From NCBI RefSeq assembly GCF_036016195.1, contig NZ_JAYWTM010000011.1:165389-229388 (forward strand): a stretch of DNA of 64,000 nt, written 5' to 3'. A program made the translations under genes and the position numbers. The notes beneath the pieces were generated by a model that did not search any database, was not told where the DNA came from, and saw only the letters and a list, made by a program, of their open reading frames with translations. Source of the DNA: Brenneria populi (GTDB taxonomy: Bacteria; Pseudomonadota; Gammaproteobacteria; Enterobacterales; Enterobacteriaceae). Positions 1 through 8,580 of the stretch are shown piece by piece. Numbering within the stretch: the stretch's first letter is position 1; each line of letters begins with the position of its first letter.

Positions 1-663
1 GGCGATATTCAGATCGCCCAGCATCGCCAGGCTGGCGGACACGCCGCCCATGGTCGGGTCGGTAAGCACCGAGATATACGGCAGGCCGCGATCGCGCATT
101 TTCGCCAACGCCGCGCTGGTTTTCGCCATCTGCATCAACGACATCAGCGCTTCCTGCATCCGCGCTCCGCCGCTGGCGGAGAAACAGACCAGCGGGCAAC
201 CGTCTTCCAGCGCCTGCTCAACGGCGCGCACGAAACGCGCGCCGACCACCGAAGCCATCGAACCGCCCATAAAGGCGAACTCAAACGACGCCGCAACGAT
301 CGGCATACCGTATAGGGTGCCCTTCATCACCACCAGCGCATCTTTCTCATTGGATTGCTTTTGCGCGGCAACCAAGCGATCTTTATATTTTTTCGAATCC
401 CGGAATTTCAGGATATCTTTCGGTTCCAGCTCGCTGCCTAACTCCACCGTCCCTTCTTTATCCAGGAAAGATTGTAGACGGGCGCGCGCGGAGAGGCGCA
501 TGTGGTGATCGCACTTAGGGCAAACTTCCAGATTACGCTCCAGCTCCGCGCGATAAAGAACCTGCCCGCAACTATCACATTTCGTCCAAACGCCTTCAGG
601 AATATTCGCTTTACGGGTCGGCGTGATATTGCTTTTGTTAAGAATTCGTTCAATCCAGCTCAT
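1..663 (-). CDS. accD: Acetyl-CoA carboxylase carboxyltransferase subunit beta (partial, 3' end outside window)
   Basis: The minus-strand frame starting at ATG 663-661 begins MSWIERILNKSNITPTRKAN, the enterobacterial AccD N-terminus, and stays open to the window edge (221 codons). A four-cysteine zinc finger (CDSCGQ near residue 30, CPKCDHH near 50) is followed by the carboxyltransferase core with GSMASVVGARF and SASGGARMQE. AccD pairs with AccA to transfer carboxyl from carboxybiotin-BCCP to acetyl-CoA, the first step of fatty acid synthesis in the cytoplasm. It lies downstream of dedA on the same strand, as in E. coli, with 228 bp between them that could hold its own promoter. The C-terminal part is missing only because the window starts here. 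Confidence 0.95.
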   Translation of the reverse strand, partial: MSWIERILNKSNITPTRKANIPEGVWTKCDSCGQVLYRAELERNLEVCPKCDHHMRLSARARLQSFLDKEGTVELGSELEPKDILKFRDSKKYKDRLVAAQKQSNEKDALVVMKGTLYGMPIVAASFEFAFMGGSMASVVGARFVRAVEQALEDGCPLVCFSASGGARMQEALMSLMQMAKTSAALAKMRDRGLPYISVLTDPTMGGVSASLAMLGDLNIA

Positions 664-891
664 TGATAACCTTTCTGCTTGAACCTGGCACACGCCAGTC
701 CACTGTTCATGCGCTACTTTTCCCTGACGACGCGCCGATGAAAAGACGGCTGAGGCGCGCGTTGATTGCGGCATCGATATCGGCGCCAGGGATTGCTCCA
801 GGAACAGACCATAAATGCTGCCCATTAAACCATAACGTTCCGGCGCTGTGGATAAAAAACTGGTAAAACCGGATGTTAAAGTTTATTTCAT

Positions 892-1554
892 TTACTTTAC
901 ATTCTTGCGCGCCGCCGCTCTTCTGTGGCGGATGATTTCAATCACGCCGGGCAGAATAGAGACGAAAATAATCGCGACAATCAGTAACTTCAGGTTTTGC
1001 TGCACCACCGGCAAATCGCCGAACAGGTAGCCCGCATAGGAAAACAGCAGTACCCACAGCAGGGCGCCGGCGACGTTATAAGCGGCGAAATGCCGGTAGC
1101 TCATGTGCCCCATACCTGCGACAAACGGCGCGAATGTTCTCACAATAGGAACGAAGCGTGCCAGAATTATTGTCTTACCGCCGTGACGCGCATAAAACTG
1201 ATGCGTTTTATCCAGGTAGCTGCGGCGGAAAATTTTTGACTGCGGATTGCTGAACAGCTTTTCGCCGAACAGCCGGCCGATGGTGTAATTCACCGCATCG
1301 CCCAGGATCGCCGCGACGGTCATCAGGAAGACCATCATATGAACGTCCAGCTCGTTCGACGGCAAAGCGGCCAGGGCGCCCGCGACAAACAGCAAAGAGT
1401 CGCCCGGTAAAAAAGGCGTCACCACCAGCCCGGTTTCACAGAACAAAATCAGAAACAGTATGGCGTAAATCCAGACGCCGTATTGCGCAACCAGTTCAGC
1501 CAGGTGAACGTCGATATGCAGGATAAAATCGATAATAAACCGTATGAATTCCAT
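892..1554 (-). CDS. dedA: DedA family inner-membrane protein
   Basis: 220 aa from ATG 1554, chosen over an ATG 33 nt upstream because translation then matches E. coli DedA from its first residue (FIDFILHIDVHLAELV) and AGAGA lies about 8 nt upstream. The DedA/SNARE-associated core is intact: a re-entrant loop region around FLPGDSLLF (about residues 50-60), the GDAVNYTIGR and RFVPIVRTFAPFVAG motifs carrying the conserved charged residues, and several membrane helices. DedA proteins are polytopic inner-membrane transporters linked to undecaprenyl-phosphate or phospholipid flipping and membrane homeostasis. It sits between truA and accD as in E. coli. Identity is secure; the exact substrate of this paralogue is not known from sequence. 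Confidence 0.93.
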   Translation of the reverse strand: MEFIRFIIDFILHIDVHLAELVAQYGVWIYAILFLILFCETGLVVTPFLPGDSLLFVAGALAALPSNELDVHMMVFLMTVAAILGDAVNYTIGRLFGEKLFSNPQSKIFRRSYLDKTHQFYARHGGKTIILARFVPIVRTFAPFVAGMGHMSYRHFAAYNVAGALLWVLLFSYAGYLFGDLPVVQQNLKLLIVAIIFVSILPGVIEIIRHRRAAARKNVK

Positions 1555-1582
1555 TAAAACATCTCTTTCTTGGCTAATATCG

Positions 1583-1686
1583 TTCACTTAAGCCGGTTTT
1601 TAGGGGAAACACCGGGGGAGCTTCCCATAGGGATGCCTCACCCCGGTGGTCGCCCCGCGTATCTCGGCGCTTAAACGATCGGCATT
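1583..1686 (+). repeat. 104-bp dispersed repeat, family A, copy 1
   Basis: This segment runs from TTCACTTAAGCCGG to AAACGATCGGCATT and recurs nearly unchanged at 21591-21693 and, inverted, at 12019-12120. The centre carries CCTCACCCCGGTGGTCGC. It starts inside the longest reading frame upstream of dedA, another reason to prefer the downstream dedA start. It encodes nothing obvious and resembles an enterobacterial intergenic repeat; I do not recognise a named family. Confidence 0.8.
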
Positions 1687-1774
1687 GCTTTCTTGGCGCC
1701 GTTTGCCTCCGAGCGGCCGTTTAGGCGCTTGGAAAAGCGTCACTCACAAACCGATTATGCAATAACGTATATTT

Positions 1775-1840
1775 TATACCCGCCATACTTCAAGTGGCAT
1801 GCGCGTTGGCTTTTCTGCGATTCGAATTATTTAGGGTATA
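1775..1840 (+). repeat. Short palindrome-ended repeat, family B, copy 1 (66 bp)
   Basis: The element opens with TATACCCGCCATACTTCAAG and closes with CGAATTATTTAGGGTATA, so its ends are inverted copies TATACCC/GGGTATA. A second short copy is at 31351-31410, and longer or decayed versions lie at 20780-20993, 21416-21550 and 20556-20692. It sits just past the truA stop. The structure is that of a small non-autonomous (MITE-like) element; no transposase is nearby. Confidence 0.75.
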
Positions 1841-1858
1841 TAAATCAATTTGTTAAAA

Positions 1859-2680
1859 CTAATCATTTAAAAACAGCGGCCCCATCGCCGGTCGCGGCAG
1901 CGCAAAACGCGCGGGATAATCCACCGCGACCAGATACAACCCTTCGGCTCTGGCCGTCGCCGCCGCCAACGTACGATCTTTGGCCGCCAGCAGCTGCGCA
2001 ATCCAGGTTTCCGGCTGATTGCCGCATCCCACTTCCATCAGGCTGCCGACGATATTGCGCACCATATGGTGAACGAACGCATTGGCTTTGATATCTACCA
2101 CGATATAAGCGCCATGACGCGTAACCTTTAAATGATTTACATTACGCCAGGGGCTGCGGGACTGACACTGAACGGCGCGAAACGAGGTGAAATCATTCTC
2201 GCCCAGCAGGCATTGACCGGCGCGCTCCATCCGCTCCGCGTCCAGCGGGTGATAATAGTGCGTGACCCCATGGGCCAACACCGCGGGGCGGTAGCGATGA
2301 TTATAGATGACATAGCGATAACGGCGCGCCGTGGCGCTGAAGCGTGCGTGGAAATCGTCGTCAACCGTTTTTACCCAGCGCACCGCGATATCCGCCGGCA
2401 AGTTGGCGTTAACGCCCATCGTCCAGGCGGCGTCTTTGCGCCGCGCCTGAGTGGTGAAATGCACCACCTGTCCGGTCGCATGCACGCCGGCGTCGGTACG
2501 GCCGGCGCAAAAGACGCCGATCGGCTCATTGGCGACGCTGCTTAACGCCTTTTCAAGACAGGCCTGAACGCTGCCGACCTCGGCCTGCCGCTGCCAGCCA
2601 TAATAGCGGCTGCCGTCATACTCAATTCCCAGCGCGATTTTCAGCGCGGCGCTTTCCGCCGCCCGAGTCGATTCAGACAT
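1859..2680 (-). CDS. truA: tRNA pseudouridine(38-40) synthase
   Basis: 273 aa. ATG 2680-2678 overlaps the usg stop as TAATG, pointing to translational coupling and favouring this start over one 27 nt upstream. TruA isomerises U38, U39 and U40 in the anticodon arm of many tRNAs. Seen here: the family start IALGIEYDGSRYYGWQRQ, the catalytic aspartate in FCAGRTDAGVHATGQVVHF (about residue 60), RYRYVIYN, and DIKANAFVHHMVRNIVGSLM. Length matches E. coli TruA (270 aa). The stop lies about 20 nt from the family B repeat at 1775-1840, so the transcript ends close to that element. Confidence 0.96.
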   Translation of the reverse strand: MSESTRAAESAALKIALGIEYDGSRYYGWQRQAEVGSVQACLEKALSSVANEPIGVFCAGRTDAGVHATGQVVHFTTQARRKDAAWTMGVNANLPADIAVRWVKTVDDDFHARFSATARRYRYVIYNHRYRPAVLAHGVTHYYHPLDAERMERAGQCLLGENDFTSFRAVQCQSRSPWRNVNHLKVTRHGAYIVVDIKANAFVHHMVRNIVGSLMEVGCGNQPETWIAQLLAAKDRTLAAATARAEGLYLVAVDYPARFALPRPAMGPLFLND

Positions 2681-3690
2681 TACCCCAAATACTCCCGCAC
2701 CAGACACTCCGCCGTTTCCACCGCCATCAGCGCGCCGCCGAAACGAACATTGTCCGCGACAGACCAGAACTGCAACAGCTCGGGAATACCGTAGTCATTA
2801 CGCAGGCAGCCGACGCTTAGCCGCACATTGCCGGAGGCGTCCTCAACCTGCGTGGGATAGTCCTGCTCGTCGCTGACCTGCACGTCGTCGGCGCGCAGCA
2901 GTTCATCGCGCGCCTCCTCCGCGGAGAGCGGACGCAAAGACTCAAGGTGAACCACCTGGGCATGGCCGTAGAAAACCGGCGACTGAATACAGGAAACGGA
3001 AAGCGGCAAACCTTCGTCCTGCAGCACTTTGCGCGTCTGCTCCACCAGACGACGCTCCTCGCGCACGCTGCCCTCGTTATCCGGCAACAGCGGCAGCAGA
3101 TTGAACGCCAGCTGTTTGGGAAACACGCCCGCTTCGGGCGGAATGCCGTTCAGCAGGCGCGCGCTTTGTCCGGCCAGATCATCCACCGCCGCCTTGCCGC
3201 GGGCGGAAACCGACAGCATCGTCGTCACATGCAAACGGGACAGGCCGGCCGCATCCGTCAAGGGTTTTATCGCCCTCAGCAGTTGGCTGGTCAGGCTATC
3301 CGCCACCGCCACGATATTGCGGTTCCGGTAATCCGCCAGCGTATGGGCGTTAACCCCCGGCACCACCAGCGGAACATCCGGCTCCAGCGCAAACAGACCG
3401 CTGCTGTCGATAACCAAACACCCGGCGTCGCCCGCCTCTTCGGCATAACGCGCGCTGGCGTCCTGACCGGCGACGAAAAACGCCAGCTGCGCCTGAGACC
3501 AGTCAAAATCGGCGGCATCCTGCACCGGACAAGACCTGCCGTTAAAACGGATAGTTTCACCCACGCTGCGTTCGCTGGCCAGCGGATACAACTCTCCCAC
3601 CGGGAATTCGCGCTCCTGCAATAGCTCCAGCAATGCCGAACCCACCGCCCCCGTTGCGCCCAGCAGAGCAATATTCCAGCCGTCGGACAT
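2680..3690 (-). CDS. usg: Usg, aspartate-semialdehyde dehydrogenase-like protein lacking the catalytic cysteine
   Basis: 336 aa from ATG 3690, preceded by GGAGAG 8-9 nt upstream. The N-terminal nucleotide-binding fold (IALLGATGAVGSALLELL) and C-terminal dimerisation domain (SVADNVRFGGALMAVETAE) are those of the Asd superfamily. Where true Asd has the nucleophile in an NCxT motif, this protein reads ADSLTSQLL, so the catalytic cysteine is gone and dehydrogenase activity is unlikely. E. coli Usg has the same loss. Its function is unknown, but it is always found between pdxB and truA, and the truA start overlaps its stop here. Confidence 0.92.
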   Translation of the reverse strand: MSDGWNIALLGATGAVGSALLELLQEREFPVGELYPLASERSVGETIRFNGRSCPVQDAADFDWSQAQLAFFVAGQDASARYAEEAGDAGCLVIDSSGLFALEPDVPLVVPGVNAHTLADYRNRNIVAVADSLTSQLLRAIKPLTDAAGLSRLHVTTMLSVSARGKAAVDDLAGQSARLLNGIPPEAGVFPKQLAFNLLPLLPDNEGSVREERRLVEQTRKVLQDEGLPLSVSCIQSPVFYGHAQVVHLESLRPLSAEEARDELLRADDVQVSDEQDYPTQVEDASGNVRLSVGCLRNDYGIPELLQFWSVADNVRFGGALMAVETAECLVREYLG

Positions 3691-3778
3691 GTGATTTTCT
3701 CTCCAAACTGATGAATGAAACATCCAGGGGCGATAAGCCTATCGCCCGTAAAACCGATATCATAAAAATAGATGCGGA

Positions 3779-4915
3779 TTAACGCCCAGGCGCCACGGAG
3801 GCATTGAACCCCAGCTTATTCAGACAATCCGCGCTGTCGCTGTCGGCGCAGATAACGTGAAGTGACGACCATTCGCGGCGTTCCTGATAATTTTTACGCA
3901 GGCGATCAAACCCGCCCTCCTGATGCGCCGCATGGCGCAGCAGGGCGTCGTCCCGGCGGACATCATACACCAAATGCGTCAGACGCTTGAACAACGCTTC
4001 ATTTAACGGCGAGGTCAGCGCCACTTCGGCGACCTCCGGTTTGGGCAGCAGGGACGATAACGCCACCTGTTGAGGATTGCCGATAAACCGGCTCCAGGCT
4101 TCAAACACCTGCGTGGTGCCGCGGGCTTTTCCTTCCAGCGTATAGCCGGCGATATGCGCCGTGCCGATATCGACCAGCGCCAGCAGATCCGCCGATAGCG
4201 CCGGCTCCGGCTCCCAGACATCAAGGACGACGCTGAATTTTTTTCCCCGGTTTAATACCGCCAGCAAGGCGGCGTTATCCACCACCGGCCCGCGGCAGGC
4301 GTTTATCAGGATCCGGCCCGCGGCGAACCGGCTCAGCACGGACGCATCGACCAGATGGTGAGTCTTGTAGGGGCCGTCAAGGTATAGCGGCGTATGCAGC
4401 GTCAGGATATCGGCGTCTCTGACCAGTTCGTCGAACGGCCGGAAGTCCTCATCGTCCCCCCGTTCCGCCCGCGGCGGATCGCACAGCAATGTTTTGACGC
4501 CCCAGGCTTTAAGACGCGCGTTCAGCCGCCCGCCCACATTGCCGACGCCGACGATGCCGACGGTTTTATCGCGCAGCTGGAATCCGTCGCGTTCGGCAAG
4601 CATCAGCAGGGAAGAAAAAACATATTCGACGACGGCGATGGCGTTACAGCCCGGCGCCGCCGCAAAGCGGATACCGTTGGCGTCGAGCCAGTTCTGGTCA
4701 ACATGGTCGGTGCCGGCCGTGGCGCTGCCGACAAACTTCACGTCGCTGCCGGCCAGCAGCGCGGCGTTCACCTTGGTCACCGAACGCACCATCAGCGCGG
4801 CGGCGCCGTGCAGCGCCTCACGCGGCAGCGGCCGTCCGGGCACCGCCTGAACTTCGCCCAGCCGGCTAAATAGCTCGCGCGCGTACGGCATGTTTTCATC
4901 AACCAGAATTTTCAT
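3779..4915 (-). CDS. pdxB: Erythronate-4-phosphate dehydrogenase
   Basis: 378 aa, full family length. PdxB oxidises 4-phosphoerythronate with a tightly bound NAD, the second step of DXP-dependent pyridoxal phosphate synthesis. D-2-hydroxyacid dehydrogenase features are in order: MKILVDENMPYARELFSRLG at the start, NAD-binding GIVGVGNVGGRL (about 122-133), NACRGPVVDN with the catalytic arginine (about 205-214), DVWEPEP with the glutamate, and TAHIAGYTLEGKARG with the catalytic histidine. The C-terminal PdxB-specific dimerisation domain follows. It is the first gene of the pdxB-usg-truA run, with 88 bp between pdxB and usg. Upstream is a gamma-glutamyltransferase not found at this place in E. 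coli. Confidence 0.96.
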   Translation of the reverse strand: MKILVDENMPYARELFSRLGEVQAVPGRPLPREALHGAAALMVRSVTKVNAALLAGSDVKFVGSATAGTDHVDQNWLDANGIRFAAAPGCNAIAVVEYVFSSLLMLAERDGFQLRDKTVGIVGVGNVGGRLNARLKAWGVKTLLCDPPRAERGDDEDFRPFDELVRDADILTLHTPLYLDGPYKTHHLVDASVLSRFAAGRILINACRGPVVDNAALLAVLNRGKKFSVVLDVWEPEPALSADLLALVDIGTAHIAGYTLEGKARGTTQVFEAWSRFIGNPQQVALSSLLPKPEVAEVALTSPLNEALFKRLTHLVYDVRRDDALLRHAAHQEGGFDRLRKNYQERREWSSLHVICADSDSADCLNKLGFNASVAPGR

Positions 4916-5129
4916 CGTTTTCCCCGATAGCCAGTGGCCCTGAACAAATTAGGGGGCATATTTTGCCACTGAATGACGAGGAAGCCCAACGCTTTGGCTG
5001 CGGCGAACGCCTTCGACGCGTCGATGAGGCAGGCGCCTAATGCCGGCGCAGCGCTCCGCCCTTCGACCATATGCGGCGCTGCGCCCGGATCAGGCTTATG
5101 AAGCCGATAATTTTTGCGTTCGCGTTACA

Positions 5130-6878
5130 TCAGTAACCGGCCGCCAGCCCGTCGCCGCGCGGATCGGTGGCGCCCAGCATCAGACGGTTTTTCGGCGTAA
5201 TTAATATCGCGCCGGCGTGCCCCATGGTGTCGGTATAGGGTGCGACGATCTTCACCGGATGACCGCGCCGTTTTAACTCGTCAGCCGCCGCCATGCCGAC
5301 CCGGCTCTCTATTTTCAGGTCGTTGGATGAGGCGCCCCAGGTGCGGCCGTGCAGCCAGCGCGGCGCATTCAGCGCATCCTGCGGCGTCATGCCGAAATCC
5401 ACGATGCGGGTCACGATGGCGGCCTGCGTCTGCGGCTGTCCTTCCCCTCCCATCGTGCCATAGACCAGATACGGCCGTCCGTCCTTCATCAACATCGCCG
5501 GATTCAGGGTATGAAAGGTGCGCTTATTCGGCTCCAGATGATTCACGTTGGCCGGGTCGAGCGAGAAGAAGCTCCCGCGGTTTTGCAGCAAAATGCCGGT
5601 GTCTTTGGCGACGATACCGGATCCGAAATCGTGATAAATACTCTGAATCAGCGACACCGCGTTGCCTTCGGCATCCACGACGCCGAACCAGACGGTATCG
5701 CCTTTGGGATCCAGCGGCGTCAAATCGGCGCGCGCCTTTTTCATATCGATACGCGCGGCCTGCTCCTGCCCGTGCCGCGGCGACAGCAGTTTATCCAGCG
5801 GAATATCGTTGAAGTCGGGATCGGTCAGATAACGATCGCGATCGACGAACGCTTCCTTCGTCGCTTCAATCAGCAGGTGGTAATAATCCGGGCTGCCCTC
5901 GCCCAGCGCTTTCACATCGAAGTTATTCAGCACGTTAAGAATTTCCAGCGACGCCATCCCCTGCGTATTCGGCGGCAGGTTATAGGCCGTGTAGCCGCGG
6001 TAATTTACGTGAATCGGCGTTACCCAGGTTGCTTTGTGTTTGGCGAAATCATTCCGCGTCAGCACGCCGCCGTGAGCCTGAAGATCGGCGACGATCTTAT
6101 CCGCCAGCTCCCCCTGATAGAACGCGCGCGCCCCTTGCGCCCCCAGGGTACGCAGTGATGCCGCCAGATCCGGCTGTTTGAGCGTTTCCCCCACCTCATA
6201 TGCCTTGCCGCCGTCTTTCAGGAACACTTTCTTGAATTCGGGAAAACGTTGCAGGGCGCGAAATGTTTTGTCCGCGGCGTCGATGTTTACCGTAGACCAG
6301 TAGTTCAGGCTGGCGCTAACGGCAAACCCGTTTTCCGCATAGTCGACGGCATAAGAGAGCAGAGACGACCACGGCAGCGAGCGTCCCATGCTGGCCGCGG
6401 CGTAACGATACGCCTCATCCCAGCCCGATACCGCGCCGGGGACGGTATTGGCGGCCAGATAGCCGCGCGCCGGGATCTTATCCAGCCCTTTCTGTTTATA
6501 AAAATCGATCGTCGCCCGCTCCCCTGCGCGCCCGCTGGCGTTGAGGCCGCGCAGCTCACCGGTTTTCGCGTTGTAGATCAGCCAGAAGTTGTCGCCGCCG
6601 ATGGTGTTCATCTGCGGATAGACCACGGCCAGCGTGGATGCCACGGCGATTGCCGCATCCACCGCGTTGCCGCCTTTGCGCAGGACGTCGACCCCGGACT
6701 GCGTCGCCAGATAGTTCGGCGAAGTCACCATTCCCTGCGTGGTCATGGGATTGAGGCAGCGCGACGGCGTGTCGCAATACTTCCCGGTCTTCGGCGGGAT
6801 ATCAAGCGCATGCGCATAGCCGCCAAACAGCAGCGAACCCGCCAGCAGCGGCATAAAATAACGTCGATTAAAAGGCAT
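5130..6878 (-). CDS. ggt: Gamma-glutamyltransferase family protein, exported
   Basis: 582 aa. ATG 6878 is chosen because GAGGAGAA sits 5-6 nt upstream and the protein then begins with a signal peptide (MPFNRRYFMPLLAGSLLFGG, cleavage near YAHA), so it acts in the periplasm. Ntn-hydrolase features: GGNAVDAAIAVASTLAVVYP near residue 70, then the autocleavage site with the nucleophilic threonine in GDTVWFGVVDAEGNAVSLIQS (about residues 390-410), and the GTMGGEGQPQTQ loop. Such enzymes hydrolyse or transfer gamma-glutamyl groups, typically from glutathione. The motif is closer to the broad GGT-like subfamily than to classical E. coli Ggt, so the real substrate may differ. It is an insertion between pdxB and flk relative to E. 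coli. Confidence 0.88.
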   Translation of the reverse strand: MPFNRRYFMPLLAGSLLFGGYAHALDIPPKTGKYCDTPSRCLNPMTTQGMVTSPNYLATQSGVDVLRKGGNAVDAAIAVASTLAVVYPQMNTIGGDNFWLIYNAKTGELRGLNASGRAGERATIDFYKQKGLDKIPARGYLAANTVPGAVSGWDEAYRYAAASMGRSLPWSSLLSYAVDYAENGFAVSASLNYWSTVNIDAADKTFRALQRFPEFKKVFLKDGGKAYEVGETLKQPDLAASLRTLGAQGARAFYQGELADKIVADLQAHGGVLTRNDFAKHKATWVTPIHVNYRGYTAYNLPPNTQGMASLEILNVLNNFDVKALGEGSPDYYHLLIEATKEAFVDRDRYLTDPDFNDIPLDKLLSPRHGQEQAARIDMKKARADLTPLDPKGDTVWFGVVDAEGNAVSLIQSIYHDFGSGIVAKDTGILLQNRGSFFSLDPANVNHLEPNKRTFHTLNPAMLMKDGRPYLVYGTMGGEGQPQTQAAIVTRIVDFGMTPQDALNAPRWLHGRTWGASSNDLKIESRVGMAAADELKRRGHPVKIVAPYTDTMGHAGAILITPKNRLMLGATDPRGDGLAAGY

Positions 6879-7268
6879 CGTTTCTCCTCGGATAATGTAT
6901 CGGCACCGGTTCATCGTTCGATAAACGGAGGGTAGGTTTGTCAACAATCTGATTTTTGTTGCTATTTTTTACATTAAGCACATTTCATGCCAGCCATAGG
7001 CCGGCGGGGGAAACGGGAGATTCAGGCAGCGCAGCGTTACGCGTCGGGGTGATATAACCGACTTATCTCTCAGATGATTTTATGCCGATAGCCGTAAGGG
7101 ATGAGCGTAGAAAGCCGAGGAACGCACCGTATTGGTGCGGCACGGCGGCCGATGCATGGCAGTTTTGTGCGTGACTATCGGATGACGGCCGCGCTTGCTA
7201 TTATCGTCCCGAAGATGACGTCGCCGGCACCGGGCCAGGCGCTGATAAGAGCGGTGAGGAAAATCGAT
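6879..7268. promoter_or_regulatory. Divergent intergenic region ggt/flk
   Basis: 390 bp between two diverging starts, so both promoters should lie here. A TTGACA hexamer on the minus strand (complement of 6939-6944) lies inside the palindrome TTGTCAACAA; I see no convincing -10 at the right distance. A GCACC/GGTGC hairpin is at about 7124-7140. No gene or repeat is recognised. Confidence 0.4.
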
Positions 7269-8453
7269 ATGCAACCGGTAAACGGTCCAGGCGCCCCGCT
7301 GCCGGGCGAACGCGCCGTCGGCACGACGACGTCGGCGGCGCCCGTCGCGACGGCCGGCGACGGAGGCGATCCGCCGCTGACGCCGGCGCAGCGCGCGACG
7401 CTTGAAAACCTGATCGTTAAAATCGCGGCGCTCAGCACGTTAAAAGCCGCCGATATCTGGAACGGCGTGAAACAGCGGCTGGGGCTGACGGAGAACGCCG
7501 AGCTGAGCTCGCGCCACTATCAGCCCGCGGAGCAACTGCTGCAAACACAATTAACCGCGGCACAAAAACCTGACGATAGCGGCCGTCAGCAGTTGATGCA
7601 GCGCTTAACGGCGATGCTGCCCGAGGGCGATAACCGTCAGGCGGTGAGCGACTTTATCCGCCGCCAGTTCGGCCATACCGTTCTGAGCTCGCTCGATAAT
7701 ACCCAGCTGCAACAGGTGGTGGCGTTATTGCAACACGGGCGAGCCCCGCAGTCGACGGCCAACGCCGCGGCCGCCCAGCCGCAGCCGGCGGCCAGCGCGC
7801 CCGAACGCCCGCTTCTGCCCGCCGAGCGCGATGGCCTGAATCAGCTGATCGTCCGGCTGGCCGCTCAGAGCGGCGAGCCCGCCGCCAAAATCTGGGCGTC
7901 GCTGATGACGATGCAGAATTTAACCGCGGGCGACGCCGTGCCGGTGAAAAATCTGCCGCTGCTGACCCAGTTTCTGCAGGCGCAGATCGCGCTGCGGCAG
8001 GCGCAAACCTTATCGCCGCCGCCGCAAACGGCGACCACGCCGGCATCCGCCGCGAACGCCGGCGCGCCGAACCCACCTGCCGCAAACGGCGCCGATACGG
8101 CCGCCGGCGCATCGGGACGCGCCGCGGCCGCAAGCCTGGCGCTATTGCAGTCGGTCTTGCCGCATCCCATCAGCGCGCCGGAGCGGCAAATGCTGCTGGA
8201 GCATATGCAGACCGCCCTTAACGCCGGCGCGCCGGCGCCGCTGACGCCGGCACAGCTTGGCGAGGCGCTCGCCTTTCTGTTCAGTCAGCGCTTACAGCCA
8301 TCGCAGCCGGCCGGATGGACGGCGCCGCAGCCGCTGTTGAACCCGCTGATCGCCGCGCTGCCGCCCAACTGGCAAGCGCTATGGCAAAAACCGATGCTGA
8401 CGGTGATTATCGGCATCTGCGTCGCGCTCTTTCTATTGTGGGTGCTCTTTTAG
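7269..8453 (+). CDS. flk: Flk-like flagellar regulatory membrane protein
   Basis: 394 aa from ATG 7269, selected over upstream in-frame starts because GAGGA lies 9 nt before it and the product then opens MQPVNGPGAPL, like E. coli Flk (MIQPISGPPPG). Two similar helical segments are seen (LTPAQRATLENLIVKIAALS near 45 and LLPAERDGLNQLIVRLAAQS near 180), separated by Ala/Pro/Gln-rich linkers. One C-terminal membrane anchor (LTVIIGICVALFLLWVLF) ends the protein, so most of it faces the cytoplasm. Flk is described as coupling P- and L-ring assembly to hook secretion specificity. Position between pdxB and fabB agrees. The long low-complexity linkers make it larger than the E. coli protein (about 330 aa). 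Confidence 0.85.
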   Translation: MQPVNGPGAPLPGERAVGTTTSAAPVATAGDGGDPPLTPAQRATLENLIVKIAALSTLKAADIWNGVKQRLGLTENAELSSRHYQPAEQLLQTQLTAAQKPDDSGRQQLMQRLTAMLPEGDNRQAVSDFIRRQFGHTVLSSLDNTQLQQVVALLQHGRAPQSTANAAAAQPQPAASAPERPLLPAERDGLNQLIVRLAAQSGEPAAKIWASLMTMQNLTAGDAVPVKNLPLLTQFLQAQIALRQAQTLSPPPQTATTPASAANAGAPNPPAANGADTAAGASGRAAAASLALLQSVLPHPISAPERQMLLEHMQTALNAGAPAPLTPAQLGEALAFLFSQRLQPSQPAGWTAPQPLLNPLIAALPPNWQALWQKPMLTVIIGICVALFLLWVLF

Positions 8454-8498
8454 CGCCGGCGGCGGGCAAACGCGATAGATAAACGTTAAAACGCAAAA

Positions 8499-8527
8499 CG
8501 CCCCGTCAACATGGTGTTCACGGGGCG
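8499..8527 (-). terminator. Intrinsic terminator between flk and fabB
   Basis: CGCCCCGT at 8499-8506 pairs perfectly with ACGGGGCG at 8520-8527 around a 13-nt loop. On the minus strand the hairpin is followed by TTTTGCGTTTT, so it chiefly ends fabB, whose stop is about 50 nt upstream. It may also stop flk transcription weakly. Confidence 0.8.
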
Positions 8528-8580
8528 CGGAATCATTTCAGCCCGCTGCGCGCGGGCTATCGCCTGATGCTTACAGACGG

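Noticed and set aside
50..508. 152-codon plus-strand ORF
   Set aside because: Lies opposite accD, which has a clear family match; the ORF has no recognisable protein features.
2947..3624. 225-codon plus-strand ORF over usg
   Set aside because: Composition (Arg/Gln/His-rich) is that of an antisense shadow of a GC-rich gene; no motif or ribosome site.
5018..5129. Possible regulatory element between ggt and pdxB
   Set aside because: There is a CGACGCGTCG palindrome and some GC-rich self-complementarity, but no clear promoter, terminator or known operator could be supported.
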